Source: Flavobacteriales bacterium (GTDB lineage: Bacteria > Bacteroidota > Bacteroidia > Flavobacteriales_F > PHOS-HE28). From it: a DNA stretch of 64,000 bases. Position 1 is the stretch's first letter. Each line of letters begins with the position of its first letter. The stretch lies in NCBI GenBank assembly GCA_016705955.1, contig JADJKO010000003.1:186001-250000 (forward strand), in the 5' to 3' direction. Below, in pieces: positions 1-7,696 of this stretch. Under the pieces are notes generated by a model, which was not told the DNA's origin, ran no database searches, and was given only the letters and a program-made list of their open reading frames with translations. The translations under genes and the position numbers were made by a program.

Positions 1-500
1 TCCGCATTGAACTTCAACTTGTGGCCGAACTCGCTCATCCAACCGGTCTGCCGCGCAGGATTGCCCACGACCAATGCGTAGTCCGGTACTTCCTTGGTCA
101 CCACCGCACCCGCGCCGATGAAGGCGAACCGCCCGATGTCGTGCCCGCAAACGATGGTGGCATTGGCCCCGATGGATGCGCCCTTTTTCACAAGCGTGCG
201 AAGGTATTGGTCCCTCCGGGCCACGGCACTGCGCGGATTGATCACGTTCGTGAAGACCATGCTCGGCCCTAGGAACACATCGTCCTCGCACACCACGCCG
301 GTGTAGATGCTCACGTTGTTCTGCACTTTTACATTGTTGCCCAGCACCACTTGCGGACTGATCACCACGTTCTGGCCGATGTTGCAATCGGCGCCGATGG
401 TGCAACCGGGCATGAGGTGCGAAAAGTGCCAGATGCGCGTGCCCTCACCAATGGTCGCTCCTTCGTCTATGACGGCGGATGGGTGGGCGGTGTAGGGCAT
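1..500 (-). CDS. Left-handed beta-helix acyltransferase (WbpD/WlbB-like sugar N-acetyltransferase), 3' end cut by window edge
   Basis: About 166 codons are visible from the ATG at 498-500; the C-terminus lies outside the window. The protein is built of hexapeptide turns (VIDEGATIGEGTRIW, then CTIGADCNIGQNVVIS, later GASIGANATIVCGHDIG), the signature of left-handed beta-helix acyltransferases. The NPRS segment after VFTNV and the NPAR near the end resemble UDP-2-acetamido-3-amino-glucuronate N-acetyltransferases, which act after a PLP aminotransferase in nucleotide-sugar synthesis. A sugar aminotransferase and UDP-glucose dehydrogenase lie a few kb away on the same strand, which supports a surface-glycan role. 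The exact substrate is inference. A TACTTTCG box (550-557) lies 49 nt upstream of the start. Confidence 0.8.
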   Translation of the reverse strand, partial: MPYTAHPSAVIDEGATIGEGTRIWHFSHLMPGCTIGADCNIGQNVVISPQVVLGNNVKVQNNVSIYTGVVCEDDVFLGPSMVFTNVINPRSAVARRDQYLRTLVKKGASIGANATIVCGHDIGRFAFIGAGAVVTKEVPDYALVVGNPARQTGWMSEFGHKLKFNA

Positions 501-541
501 GTGGGCATGTGGTCATGCGGGCATGTGTCCATGCGTTCATG
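496..541. repeat. Short imperfect repeat of GGGCATG/GTCATG words over a start codon
   Basis: Five to six imperfect copies of a 7-10 nt word containing GCATG or TCATG lie head to tail and include the start codon (498-500) of the acyltransferase. It resembles the other short-word tracts in this window, near 40.7 and 42.7 kb. No function is visible. Confidence 0.5.
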
Positions 542-549
542 ACGGGGCG

Positions 550-557
550 CGAAAGTA
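550..557 (-). promoter_or_regulatory. -7 box TACTTTCG upstream of the acyltransferase
   Basis: On the minus strand this reads TACTTTCG followed by GCGCCCC, the same arrangement seen before many genes here. It lies 49 nt from the ATG at 500. No clear -33 TTG at normal spacing was found. Confidence 0.4.
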
Positions 558-643
558 CCGAAGGAAGAGGGATGCGGCGGGGGTGGTAGCCGAACCGAAA
601 ACCCAAGCCCGAACGCAATGTTGGGATTCAAGTCTAGTCCTGT

Positions 644-1507
644 CTACGCACACAACTGCGCTTCGAGATCGGGCGACGAGCCCTCAGGGAGCATCCCCGC
701 GTTTTCAAGATCCGCCACCACACGCTTCATGGCTTCAACATCAACCGGACCACCGGTGTTCCACTTCACACCGCTGAACCAAGTCTTGGCATCCTCCACG
801 CTCAACTTGTAACGCTGCGCGATCACCTCCGGCGCGGTCTTCTTCTGCATCAAGCCTGCCGCTTGATCGCGGATCACTTTCAACAGGCGCTGTATTTCCT
901 TCGGATGCTCGGCCAATGCAGCCTCCGATGCCACGATGACGAAGGCGGGCCAGGATGCGCGGTACTCGTCCACACATCGGAACGTGCCGTCATCGACCAA
1001 GTGCTTGGTGGTGTACTTCTCCCAGAAGAAGACCGCGGGTGCGGGCGACTTCAATCGTTCCACCGCACCGGGCAGGTCGTTCACCACTTCGATCGCGTGC
1101 TCGTTCCGGGCCCAGCCCTTGGACCGCGCGTAGGCCAATGCAGCGAGGTGACTTCCGGAGTTCAATCGGCTCACCGCGATCGGCACACCAGCGAGTTGAT
1201 CGACCGAGGTAATGGTCGACGCGGATCCGACGTGAACGCCCCATGTGAGCGGCGTGTCCACGAAATGTGATGCGATACGGAAAGGTTCGCCTTGAAGGAT
1301 GCCACGTACCGCACCTTCCGTCACCAGCACGGCCAGGTCCAATTCACCCTTTCCCAACAGTTCGCGCATGCGCCCCGTTCCTTCGGGAACAGTGTTCCAT
1401 TTCAGGTCGATGCCTGCACGGACGAACGCGCGCCGTTCCATGGCAAGCAACCACGGGAGGTTGAAGTGCTCCGGAACACCGGCGATGCGAAGGACGATCG
1501 AATCCAT
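644..1507 (-). CDS. Solute-binding-fold protein (type 2 periplasmic-binding fold, Ca3427-like)
   Basis: 287 aa. The start VLRIAGVPEHFNLPW and the later ELDLAVLVTEGAVRGIL and VPIAVSRLNSGSHL follow the pattern of the ABC-transporter substrate-binding (NMT1/THI5-related) fold. The closest recollected group is the Ca3427-like PBP2 family, whose members are often free-standing. There is no signal peptide or lipobox, and no permease or ATPase gene is adjacent, so a cytoplasmic ligand-binding or enzymatic role is as likely as transport. Its ATG overlaps the last base of the upstream toxin gene, so the two are probably cotranscribed. The ligand is unknown. Confidence 0.7.
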   Translation of the reverse strand: MDSIVLRIAGVPEHFNLPWLLAMERRAFVRAGIDLKWNTVPEGTGRMRELLGKGELDLAVLVTEGAVRGILQGEPFRIASHFVDTPLTWGVHVGSASTITSVDQLAGVPIAVSRLNSGSHLAALAYARSKGWARNEHAIEVVNDLPGAVERLKSPAPAVFFWEKYTTKHLVDDGTFRCVDEYRASWPAFVIVASEAALAEHPKEIQRLLKVIRDQAAGLMQKKTAPEVIAQRYKLSVEDAKTWFSGVKWNTGGPVDVEAMKRVVADLENAGMLPEGSSPDLEAQLCA

Positions 1508-1821
1508 TACTTCCGTCTACGTGCCAGCACTGTTCCGGGGGTCAACTTCCTGCTGCCATGGACGACCGCGATGATCACGACCTCAGCATCGGACACGAGC
1601 CAATGAATGATCCGGTACCGTCCATAACCGATCTCGCGGATCGAAGCATCGCCGACTTCCTTTACCATGCGACCGGCCTTGGGATGCGCTTCCAGGAAAA
1701 GCGACCGCTGAAAGATCTCGAGTTCGGTGCGTTCCGCGTAGTACGCCGAACCTTCGGCTATGTACGCGCTGATGCCGTCAAGATCCTTCCGCGCCCTGGC
1801 GGACCAGGTCACCTTGACCAT
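1507..1821 (-). CDS. RelE/ParE-family toxin
   Basis: 104 aa. Family features are the opening VKVTWSARARKDLDGISAYIAE, the central AHPKAGRMVKEVGDASIREIGYGRYRIIHWL and a C-terminal VVHGSRKL. Family members are mRNA endonucleases (RelE) or gyrase poisons (ParE); which applies here cannot be read from sequence. The first 13 bases overlap the end of the antitoxin gene, a typical type II toxin-antitoxin arrangement. The gene is followed with 1-nt overlap by the solute-binding-fold gene. Confidence 0.85.
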   Translation of the reverse strand: MVKVTWSARARKDLDGISAYIAEGSAYYAERTELEIFQRSLFLEAHPKAGRMVKEVGDASIREIGYGRYRIIHWLVSDAEVVIIAVVHGSRKLTPGTVLARRRK

Positions 1822-2012
1822 TTCCGCTGGATGTGCGCACGCATTTGATCAAGCGTGAACACGCGACCAGCCTTTGCATCGGCCAACCCCTCTTCCACTT
1901 TCTGCAACAATACGATCCGCTCGATGAGCTCGTCCGCGTCGAAGCGCTCAGGAAGTTCCTTGAGTGAACGGAGGACCGCCTTCTTGGTCAAGATGCCTTG
2001 CTTGCTTGCCAT
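1809..2012 (-). CDS. Antitoxin of a RelE/ParE-type pair
   Basis: 67 aa, helical and charged, with the segment LPERFDADELIERIVLLQKVEEGLADAK (shown here only as a family landmark, residues about 20-47) and a C-terminal FTLDQM..HIQRKW tail typical of small Bacteroidota antitoxins encoded upstream of RelE/ParE toxins. The position immediately before, and overlapping, the toxin defines the role. A TAACTTCG box ends just 4 nt before its ATG, so the pair may have its own promoter and a leaderless mRNA, although it also lies only 20 bp downstream of uxs on the same strand. Confidence 0.75.
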   Translation of the reverse strand: MASKQGILTKKAVLRSLKELPERFDADELIERIVLLQKVEEGLADAKAGRVFTLDQMRAHIQRKWSR

Positions 2013-2016
2013 GGGT

Positions 2017-2024
2017 CGAAGTTA
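2017..2024 (-). promoter_or_regulatory. -7 box TAACTTCG, 4 nt before the antitoxin ATG
   Basis: Minus-strand TAACTTCG is followed by ACCC and then ATG (2012-2010). The same 4-nt spacing occurs before gldA and before the gene starting at 29431. A transcript starting at the usual distance from this box would begin at or next to the start codon. Confidence 0.5.
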
Positions 2025-2032
2025 AGCCTGTG

Positions 2033-3031
2033 CTACTTCCGCGCGTACCCTTCGAAGTTGAAGTGCTCCTTCTCATTGAGCTCTTCCGCACTGAGCGATT
2101 TGAAATAGTCGTAGGTGATCTTGAGGCCTTCGGCGCGATCCACCTTCGGTTCCCATGAGAGGACCTTCCTCGCCAACGTGATATCGGGTTGGCGCTGCAT
2201 AGGGTCGTCGGTGGGCAGCGGCTTGTAGATCACTTTCTGCGTGGTGCCGGTGAGCTTGATCACCTCCTCCGCGAACTGGGAAATGGTGATCTCGCTGGGA
2301 TTCCCCACGTTGACGGGACCAGCGTAATCGCTCAAGAGCAAGCGATAGATACCTTCCACCAGATCATCCACGTAGCAGAAGCTGCGCGTCTGGCGACCAT
2401 CGCCGAAGACGGTGAGGTCCTCGCCGCGCAAGGCCTGGCCGATGAAGGCGGGCAACACACGGCCATCGTTCAACCGCATACGTGGACCGTAGGTGTTGAA
2501 GATGCGCACGATGCGCGTCTCCAGTCCGTGGTAGGTGTGATAGGCCATGGTGATGGCCTCTTGGAAGCGCTTCGCCTCATCGTACACCCCGCGTGGACCG
2601 ATGGGGTTCACATGGCCCCAATAGTCCTCCGTTTGTGGATGCACTTGCGGATCACCATACACCTCGCTGGTGCTGGCCACAAGGATCCGTGCGCCTTTCG
2701 CCTTAGCGAGACCAAGCAGATTGTGTGTACCCAGCGAACTCACTTTCAGCGTCTGGATCGGGATCTTCAGATAATCGATCGGGGAGGCGGGTGATGCGAA
2801 GTGCAGGATGTACTTCAGCGGACCCGGCACATGCACGAACTTGCTTACGTCGTGGTTGTAGAATTCGAAGTCCTCGCGCTTGAAGAGGTGCTCGATGTTC
2901 TTCAGCCTCCCGGTGATCAGGTTGTCCATCCCGATCACATGGTAGCCTTCCTTCAAGAAACGGTCGCACAGATGTGAACCGAGAAAGCCAGCGGCGCCGG
3001 TGATGAGGACGCGTTCCTTGGTCTGGGGCAT
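2033..3031 (-). CDS. uxs: UDP-glucuronate decarboxylase (UDP-xylose synthase), SDR family
   Basis: 332 aa, the usual length of the bacterial enzyme. It has the Rossmann motif TGAAGFLGSH (residues 11-20), the family phrase YILHFASPASP (about 74-84), the TSEVYGDP block (121-128) and the catalytic Tyr150-x3-Lys154 pair (YDEAK). The enzyme oxidises and decarboxylates UDP-glucuronate to UDP-xylose in the cytosol. It directly follows ugd, which makes its substrate, with a 4-bp gap, so the two almost certainly form one operon. The phrase GRQTRSFCYVDDLVEG also matches the family. Confidence 0.93.
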   Translation of the reverse strand: MPQTKERVLITGAAGFLGSHLCDRFLKEGYHVIGMDNLITGRLKNIEHLFKREDFEFYNHDVSKFVHVPGPLKYILHFASPASPIDYLKIPIQTLKVSSLGTHNLLGLAKAKGARILVASTSEVYGDPQVHPQTEDYWGHVNPIGPRGVYDEAKRFQEAITMAYHTYHGLETRIVRIFNTYGPRMRLNDGRVLPAFIGQALRGEDLTVFGDGRQTRSFCYVDDLVEGIYRLLLSDYAGPVNVGNPSEITISQFAEEVIKLTGTTQKVIYKPLPTDDPMQRQPDITLARKVLSWEPKVDRAEGLKITYDYFKSLSAEELNEKEHFNFEGYARK

Positions 3032-3035
3032 GTGA

Positions 3036-4364
3036 TCAGGCTTTGACGGCGGCCGGTACGTTCACCGGTTGCCGACCGACGCTTACGTACTGGAAGCCGA
3101 GGTTCTGCATTTCATCGAGGTCGTAGAGGTTGCGACCATCGAAGATCACCTTCTCCTTCAACGTGGAACCGACACGATCGAAATCCGGCGTGCGGAAGAG
3201 CGCCCACTCGGTGGCGATGATCAATGCATCCGCGCCCTTCAGTGCTTCGTACTCATCCTTCGCGAAAGAGAGCTTGTCGCCCATCATCTTCTTCACGTTC
3301 GCCATCGCTTCGGGATCGAAGGCGGTGACGGTCGCACCTGCCTTCACCAGCGCTTCGATCATGTACAAGGCCGGTGCTTCGCGGATGTCGTCGGTGTCAG
3401 GCTTGAACGCCAAGCCCCACATGGCGAAGTGCTTGCCTTTCACATCGCCATAGTGCTTCAGGATCTTGTCGGAGAGCGTCACCTTCTGGCGCTCGTTCAC
3501 ATCCATCACGCTCTGGATGATCTCGAAATCGTAGCCCGCATCCTTACCGCTCTTCGCGAGGGCTTGCACATCCTTCGGGAAGCAACTGCCGCCGTACCCG
3601 ATGCCCGGGAACAAGAAGCGCTTGCCGATGCGCGTATCCGTGCCCATGCCGATGCGCACCTTGTCCACATCCGCGCCGACCTTCTCGCAGAAGTTCGCGA
3701 TCTCGTTCATGAAGGTGATCTTGGTGGCGAGGAACGCATTCGCCGCGTACTTCGTCAGTTCGGCACTGCGCTCATCCATGAAGATGATGGGATTGCCTTG
3801 GCGAACGAAGGGCTTGTACAGATCCTCCATCACCTTCTGCGCGCGGGCGCTGCTGGTGCCCACTACCACACGATCAGGCTTCAGGAAGTCATCCACAGCG
3901 AAGCCTTCGCGCAGGAACTCCGGATTGCTCACGATGTCGAATTCCACCTTGGCGTGCTTCGCCACGGCGGCATGCACTTTCTCGGCGGTGCCCACGGGCA
4001 CGGTGCTCTTGTCCACGATCACCTTGTAGTCGGTGATGATCTTTCCGAGGTCATCGGCCACGCCGAGTACATACTTCAGGTCGGCGCTGCCATCCTCACC
4101 GGGAGGTGTGGGCAGCGCGAGAAAGATGATCTGCGCGCCGTCGATGGCGCTCTTCAGATCGGTGGTGAAGCTCAAGCGCCCTTGGCGGATGTTGCGCTCG
4201 AAGAGCACATCGAGGTGCGGCTCATAGATGGGCACCTTGCCGTCCTTCATCATCTGCACTTTGTTCGCGTCGATGTCCACGCAGATCACGTGGTTGCCGG
4301 TCTCGGCGAAGCACGTTCCGGTGACGAGTCCTACGTATCCTGTTCCTACTACTGCGATGTTCAT
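3036..4364 (-). CDS. ugd: UDP-glucose 6-dehydrogenase
   Basis: 442 aa from the ATG at 4364. This start is chosen because the Rossmann beta-strand begins at once (MNIAVVGTGYVGLVTG, residues 1-16); an upstream in-frame ATG at 4394 would add only unconserved residues encoded across a palindrome. The substrate-binding SNPEFLREG (146-154) and the catalytic Cys261 in GYGGSCFPKD (257-266) are present. The enzyme converts UDP-glucose to UDP-glucuronate with two NAD+. The product feeds uxs directly downstream and probably the UDP-glucuronate 4-epimerase near 52 kb. Confidence 0.95.
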   Translation of the reverse strand: MNIAVVGTGYVGLVTGTCFAETGNHVICVDIDANKVQMMKDGKVPIYEPHLDVLFERNIRQGRLSFTTDLKSAIDGAQIIFLALPTPPGEDGSADLKYVLGVADDLGKIITDYKVIVDKSTVPVGTAEKVHAAVAKHAKVEFDIVSNPEFLREGFAVDDFLKPDRVVVGTSSARAQKVMEDLYKPFVRQGNPIIFMDERSAELTKYAANAFLATKITFMNEIANFCEKVGADVDKVRIGMGTDTRIGKRFLFPGIGYGGSCFPKDVQALAKSGKDAGYDFEIIQSVMDVNERQKVTLSDKILKHYGDVKGKHFAMWGLAFKPDTDDIREAPALYMIEALVKAGATVTAFDPEAMANVKKMMGDKLSFAKDEYEALKGADALIIATEWALFRTPDFDRVGSTLKEKVIFDGRNLYDLDEMQNLGFQYVSVGRQPVNVPAAVKA

Positions 4365-4368
4365 GTTG

Positions 4369-4388
4369 GGGCGCGAAATTTCGCGCCC
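4369..4388. promoter_or_regulatory. Perfect 20-bp palindrome just upstream of ugd
   Basis: GGGCGCGAAATTTCGCGCCC is perfectly self-complementary (10 + 10 bp, no loop). It begins 5 bp before the ugd ATG, in the 63-bp gap after the aminotransferase gene. Each half contains TTTCGCGCCC, the same string that follows the -7 box in several promoters here, so it may be an operator or symmetric promoter element. It could also act as an RNA hairpin. Confidence 0.55.
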
Positions 4389-4427
4389 GTACATCGGCGC
4401 GTTCTTCCTCTCGCTAGGGATCTTTCG

Positions 4428-5576
4428 TTAAGCGGCGAAGAAACTCTTCACGGCGTTGGTGATGTGATTCAGTTGTTCGTTGTCGAGCTCGGTGCTCATG
4501 GGCAGGGAGAGCACTTCGTGGGTGATGGCTTCGGTCACGGGCAATGATCCTTCCGCGAAGCGGGCGGTCTTGTACGCGTTCTGCAGGTGGCAGGGTACAG
4601 GGTAGTAGATCATGGCGGGAATGCCGCGCTCCTCCAGATGTTTCCGGAGAGCTTCTCGCTTCCCACCAGCCACTTTCAGGGTGTATTGATGGAAGACATG
4701 CGTGCTGTTGGCGCTTCTTTCGGGCGTGGACAATTCCTTGATCCCCGCGAACGCTTCATCATACGCTGAGGCGGCTGCATTCCGCGCAGCGGCATACTCA
4801 TCCAAGTGGCGCAACTTGATCCGCAGTACGGCGGCTTGGAGCGAATCCAACCTGCTGTTCACGCCGATCACCTCGTGGTAGTAGCGCACATCGCTGCCGT
4901 GATTGCACACGCGACGGATCTTCTTCGCGAGCTCCTCATCATTCGTGAAGAGCGCACCGCCATCGCCGTAACAGCCGAGGTTCTTGCTGGGGAAGAAGCT
5001 CGTGGTGCCGACGTGGCCGATGGTCCCGGATTTCTGCTTGCGACCGTCACTGAACGTGTAGTCGCTGCCGATCGCTTGGCAGTTGTCCTCGATCACGAAG
5101 AGGTTGTGCTCCTTCGCGATGGCCATGATCGCTTCCATGTCTGCGGTCTGTCCGAACAGGTGTACCGGCACGATCGCCTTGGTCTTCGGTGTGATCTTCC
5201 GCTTGATGTCGGCGGGGTCGATGTTGAAGGTGCCGGGCAGCACATCAGCAAACACCGGTGTGATCCCCAGCAATGCCACCACTTCAACCGTAGCCACGAA
5301 AGTGAACGAGCAGGTGATCACCTCATCACCGGCCTTCAGCCCCAAGGCCATCATCGCGATCTGCAACGCGTCGGTGCCGTTCGCGCAGCCGATGGTATGA
5401 TCCACACCCAAATAAGCGGACAGTTCCTTCTCGAACTCCTTCACCTCCGGCCCATTGATGAAGGTCGCACTTTCGATCACGCGCTTCTGGGCCGCATCCA
5501 CCTCGTCCTTGATCTTCAAATACTGGCCGACCAGGTCGACCATCTGGATGGGTCTCATCATCGTGCGTTCCGCCAT
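4428..5576 (-). CDS. DegT/DnrJ/EryC1-family sugar aminotransferase (PLP)
   Basis: 382 aa, normal for the family. Visible landmarks are NGTDALQIAMMALGL (residues 66-80), the cofactor-contacting VIEDNCQAIG (161-170) with Asp164, and the PLP-binding Lys198 in FFPSKNLGCYGDGGA. The family transfers an amino group from glutamate to a keto nucleotide sugar. With the acyltransferase at the left edge, it fits a 3-amino or 4-amino sugar pathway for a surface glycan. The start at 5576 could be replaced by ATGs at 5561 or 5558. A TATCTTCG box lies 28 nt upstream. Confidence 0.88.
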   Translation of the reverse strand: MAERTMMRPIQMVDLVGQYLKIKDEVDAAQKRVIESATFINGPEVKEFEKELSAYLGVDHTIGCANGTDALQIAMMALGLKAGDEVITCSFTFVATVEVVALLGITPVFADVLPGTFNIDPADIKRKITPKTKAIVPVHLFGQTADMEAIMAIAKEHNLFVIEDNCQAIGSDYTFSDGRKQKSGTIGHVGTTSFFPSKNLGCYGDGGALFTNDEELAKKIRRVCNHGSDVRYYHEVIGVNSRLDSLQAAVLRIKLRHLDEYAAARNAAASAYDEAFAGIKELSTPERSANSTHVFHQYTLKVAGGKREALRKHLEERGIPAMIYYPVPCHLQNAYKTARFAEGSLPVTEAITHEVLSLPMSTELDNEQLNHITNAVKSFFAA

Positions 5577-5604
5577 GGCAAGTGCCTGCTTTACAAAGCG
5601 GGCG

Positions 5605-5612
5605 CGAAGATA
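5605..5612 (-). promoter_or_regulatory. -7 box TATCTTCG upstream of the aminotransferase
   Basis: The minus strand reads TATCTTCG followed by CGCCCGC, 28 nt before the ATG at 5576. It is divergent from the TACTTTCG box at 5678 on the plus strand. Confidence 0.45.
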
Positions 5613-5677
5613 GACAGCTCGTTAGGCCAAGGTGAATGCGGTTGCACAATGCACCGGCCGATCCACCGTTGCCTTGG

Positions 5678-5685
5678 TACTTTCG
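5678..5685 (+). promoter_or_regulatory. -7 box TACTTTCG upstream of the outer-membrane barrel gene
   Basis: TACTTTCG followed by CCCTCC ends 18 nt before the chosen ATG at 5704, which supports that start over the in-frame ATG at 5632. No well-spaced -33 TTG is evident. Confidence 0.45.
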
Positions 5686-5703
5686 CCCTCCTTGGAACCG
5701 CGC

Positions 5704-6450
5704 ATGCGCCTGATCCTCTTCCTTGTTTTCCTCTTCGCCTGCACGAATGGCCGAGCGCAAACGAACGTGCGCGACACCACCGTGGCCATGTTCGCCGTGC
5801 AACCCAGCTATGCGCAGCAACTTCCGGGCGGCGATCTCGCGATCCGCTTCGGCACGAACAGTAACCTCGGCCTTGGTGGTTACCGGAAGCTTCGCAGCAA
5901 TTTCCTTTTCGGGTTTGAAGCGAGCTTCCTGTTCGGCAACAAGGTGGTGGAACCGGGCATCCTCAGCAACGTGCTGAACAGCGCCGGGCAGGTGGTGGAC
6001 CAGAGCGGAGTAATGGCGGACGTCTTCCTCTTCGAGCGCGGTTGGACGGCGTTCGCGTTCGCGGGCAAGCTCTTCCCGGTGATCGGTCCGAATCCGAACT
6101 GTGGGATCGTGTTCAAGGTCGGCGGTGGATACATGCGGCACAAAGTGCGCGTGCAGACGCAGCAGAACGAGGTACCGCAACTTGAAGGCGATTACCTCGA
6201 AGGTTATGACCGTTTGACCGCAGGTCCCGCCGCGTTGGCGTACATCGGCTATCACCATTTCGGCAACCGGCGCTTGATCAATTTCCACATCGGGCTGGAA
6301 GTGATGGCGGGCTTCACTGAAAGCTTGCGCGCATACAACTTCGATACGGAGCAGTACAACGAGCCGAACCGCATCGACCTGCTCAGCGGGATCCGCGTGG
6401 GCTGGAGCTTGCCGATCTACCGTCGGTACGACGACAGTTTCCACTACTGA
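5704..6450 (+). CDS. Predicted outer-membrane beta-barrel protein of unknown function
   Basis: 248 aa from the ATG at 5704, where a signal peptide starts (MRLILFLVFLFACTNGRAQ, cleavage probably after AQ). The mature part alternates polar and hydrophobic residues and is rich in Gly and aromatics (LRSNFLFGFEASFLFGN; MADVFLFERGWTAFAFAGK), ending in a strand close to SFHY, as expected for an outer-membrane barrel. It ends 1 bp before the Kdo transferase gene, so the two are probably cotranscribed; a link to LPS or envelope assembly is inference. I do not recognise the family. Confidence 0.7.
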   Translation: MRLILFLVFLFACTNGRAQTNVRDTTVAMFAVQPSYAQQLPGGDLAIRFGTNSNLGLGGYRKLRSNFLFGFEASFLFGNKVVEPGILSNVLNSAGQVVDQSGVMADVFLFERGWTAFAFAGKLFPVIGPNPNCGIVFKVGGGYMRHKVRVQTQQNEVPQLEGDYLEGYDRLTAGPAALAYIGYHHFGNRRLINFHIGLEVMAGFTESLRAYNFDTEQYNEPNRIDLLSGIRVGWSLPIYRRYDDSFHY

Positions 6451-6451
6451 G

Positions 6452-7696
6452 ATGCCGCTCCTGTACGACATCGGTCTGGGGCTGTACCACGCCGGTATCC
6501 GGGTCGCTGCGCCATTCGTTCCGAAGGCGAAGGCTTGGGTGGAAGGGCGGCGCGGGATGTGGCAGCGGATCGAAGCGAAGCGGGCTGCATTGCAGGGTTG
6601 TCTGTGGATGCACTGTGCGAGTGTCGGCGAATTCGAACAAGGCAGGCCGGTGTTGGAAGCATTGAAGGAACTACGTCCGGAACTCCCGGTGCTGATCACC
6701 TTTTACAGTCCGAGCGGATACGAAGCACGCAAGGACTTCCCGCTCGCCACGCACGTGGAATACCTACCGGCGGATTCTGCGCGAAACGCGGAGCGATTGA
6801 TCACACTCGTGCAACCCAAGGCAGTGCTATGGGTGAAGTACGAGTTCTGGTACCACTGGCTTACCGCGTTCAAACGGAACGCGATCCCCGTGTTCCTGAT
6901 CTCCGCGATCTTCCGCAAGGAGCAACCCTTCTTCAAATGGTACGGCGCAACTCATCGAGTGATGTTGCGTTGCTTCGAAAGGCTCTTTGTTCAGGACGAT
7001 GATTCGCGCGATCTATTGGCGGGGATTAATGTGACGAACGTGACCGTGAGTGGCGATACACGCTTTGATCGGGTGGTAGCGATGGCGGGGACTGCCGGTC
7101 CAATCGAGTTCGCCGATCGCATGGAACGTCGCGCGCATGGAAGACTGGTGGTCTGTGGTAGCACTTGGCCGGAGGACGAACGGCTGATCGCTTCCGTCGT
7201 CGATGAGGTTCACTTCCAAGCGATCATCGTTCCGCATGAGGTGACGGAGCAGCACATCCGGAACCTGATGAAGTCATTCGATCAACCTCCGATGACGGTT
7301 GCTGATTACGAGGCCCGCATGGACGAGGAAGGCTTCAACTGGCCAACGGTGCTGGTGGATCGTTACGGCGTTCTGGCAACGTTGTATCGCTACGCCGATG
7401 TCGCGTACATCGGTGGAGGCTTCGGTGACGGGATCCACAGTTTGCTGGAGGCTGCGGTCTGGGGAACACCGGTGATCTTCGGGCCACACCATCACAAGTT
7501 CGCCGAGGCGAGAGGATTGATCGAAGCGGGCGGCGGGTTCGATGTGAAGAACGCTAAGGAGATGGAGGAAGTGCTTCAGCGTCTCCTCAGCGATCCTGAT
7601 GCATTGAGCGAAGCCTCACACGCTGCAAGCAAGTACGTGAAGGACCGCGTGGGTGCCACGCGGCGGATCACGAATGCATTCGGAAGGCGACTATGA
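6452..7696 (+). CDS. waaA: 3-deoxy-D-manno-octulosonic acid (Kdo) transferase
   Basis: 414 aa, the normal length. The family landmarks are LWMHCASVGEFEQGRPVLE (residues about 51-69) with the conserved Glu, LITFYSPSGYE, VLWVKYEFWYHWL and the C-terminal donor-site region YIGGGFGDGIHSLLEAAVWGTPVIFGPHHHKF (split here for reading: Gly-rich stretch, then GTPVIFGP). The enzyme (KdtA, GT30) transfers Kdo from CMP-Kdo to lipid IVA at the inner membrane during lipid A-core synthesis. The start is one base after the stop of the barrel gene, and the stop overlaps the next gene by ATGA. Confidence 0.93.
   Translation: MPLLYDIGLGLYHAGIRVAAPFVPKAKAWVEGRRGMWQRIEAKRAALQGCLWMHCASVGEFEQGRPVLEALKELRPELPVLITFYSPSGYEARKDFPLATHVEYLPADSARNAERLITLVQPKAVLWVKYEFWYHWLTAFKRNAIPVFLISAIFRKEQPFFKWYGATHRVMLRCFERLFVQDDDSRDLLAGINVTNVTVSGDTRFDRVVAMAGTAGPIEFADRMERRAHGRLVVCGSTWPEDERLIASVVDEVHFQAIIVPHEVTEQHIRNLMKSFDQPPMTVADYEARMDEEGFNWPTVLVDRYGVLATLYRYADVAYIGGGFGDGIHSLLEAAVWGTPVIFGPHHHKFAEARGLIEAGGGFDVKNAKEMEEVLQRLLSDPDALSEASHAASKYVKDRVGATRRITNAFGRRL

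Noticed and set aside
3069..4547. Long open frame of 492 codons on the plus strand
   Set aside because: It is antisense to ugd, which has full catalytic motifs; the frame is open only because of GC-rich codon bias and its His/Asp/Leu-rich product matches no family pattern.
5326..6699. Minus-strand open frame of 457 codons
   Set aside because: It covers parts of three real genes on both strands (aminotransferase, barrel, waaA) and has no coherent domain.
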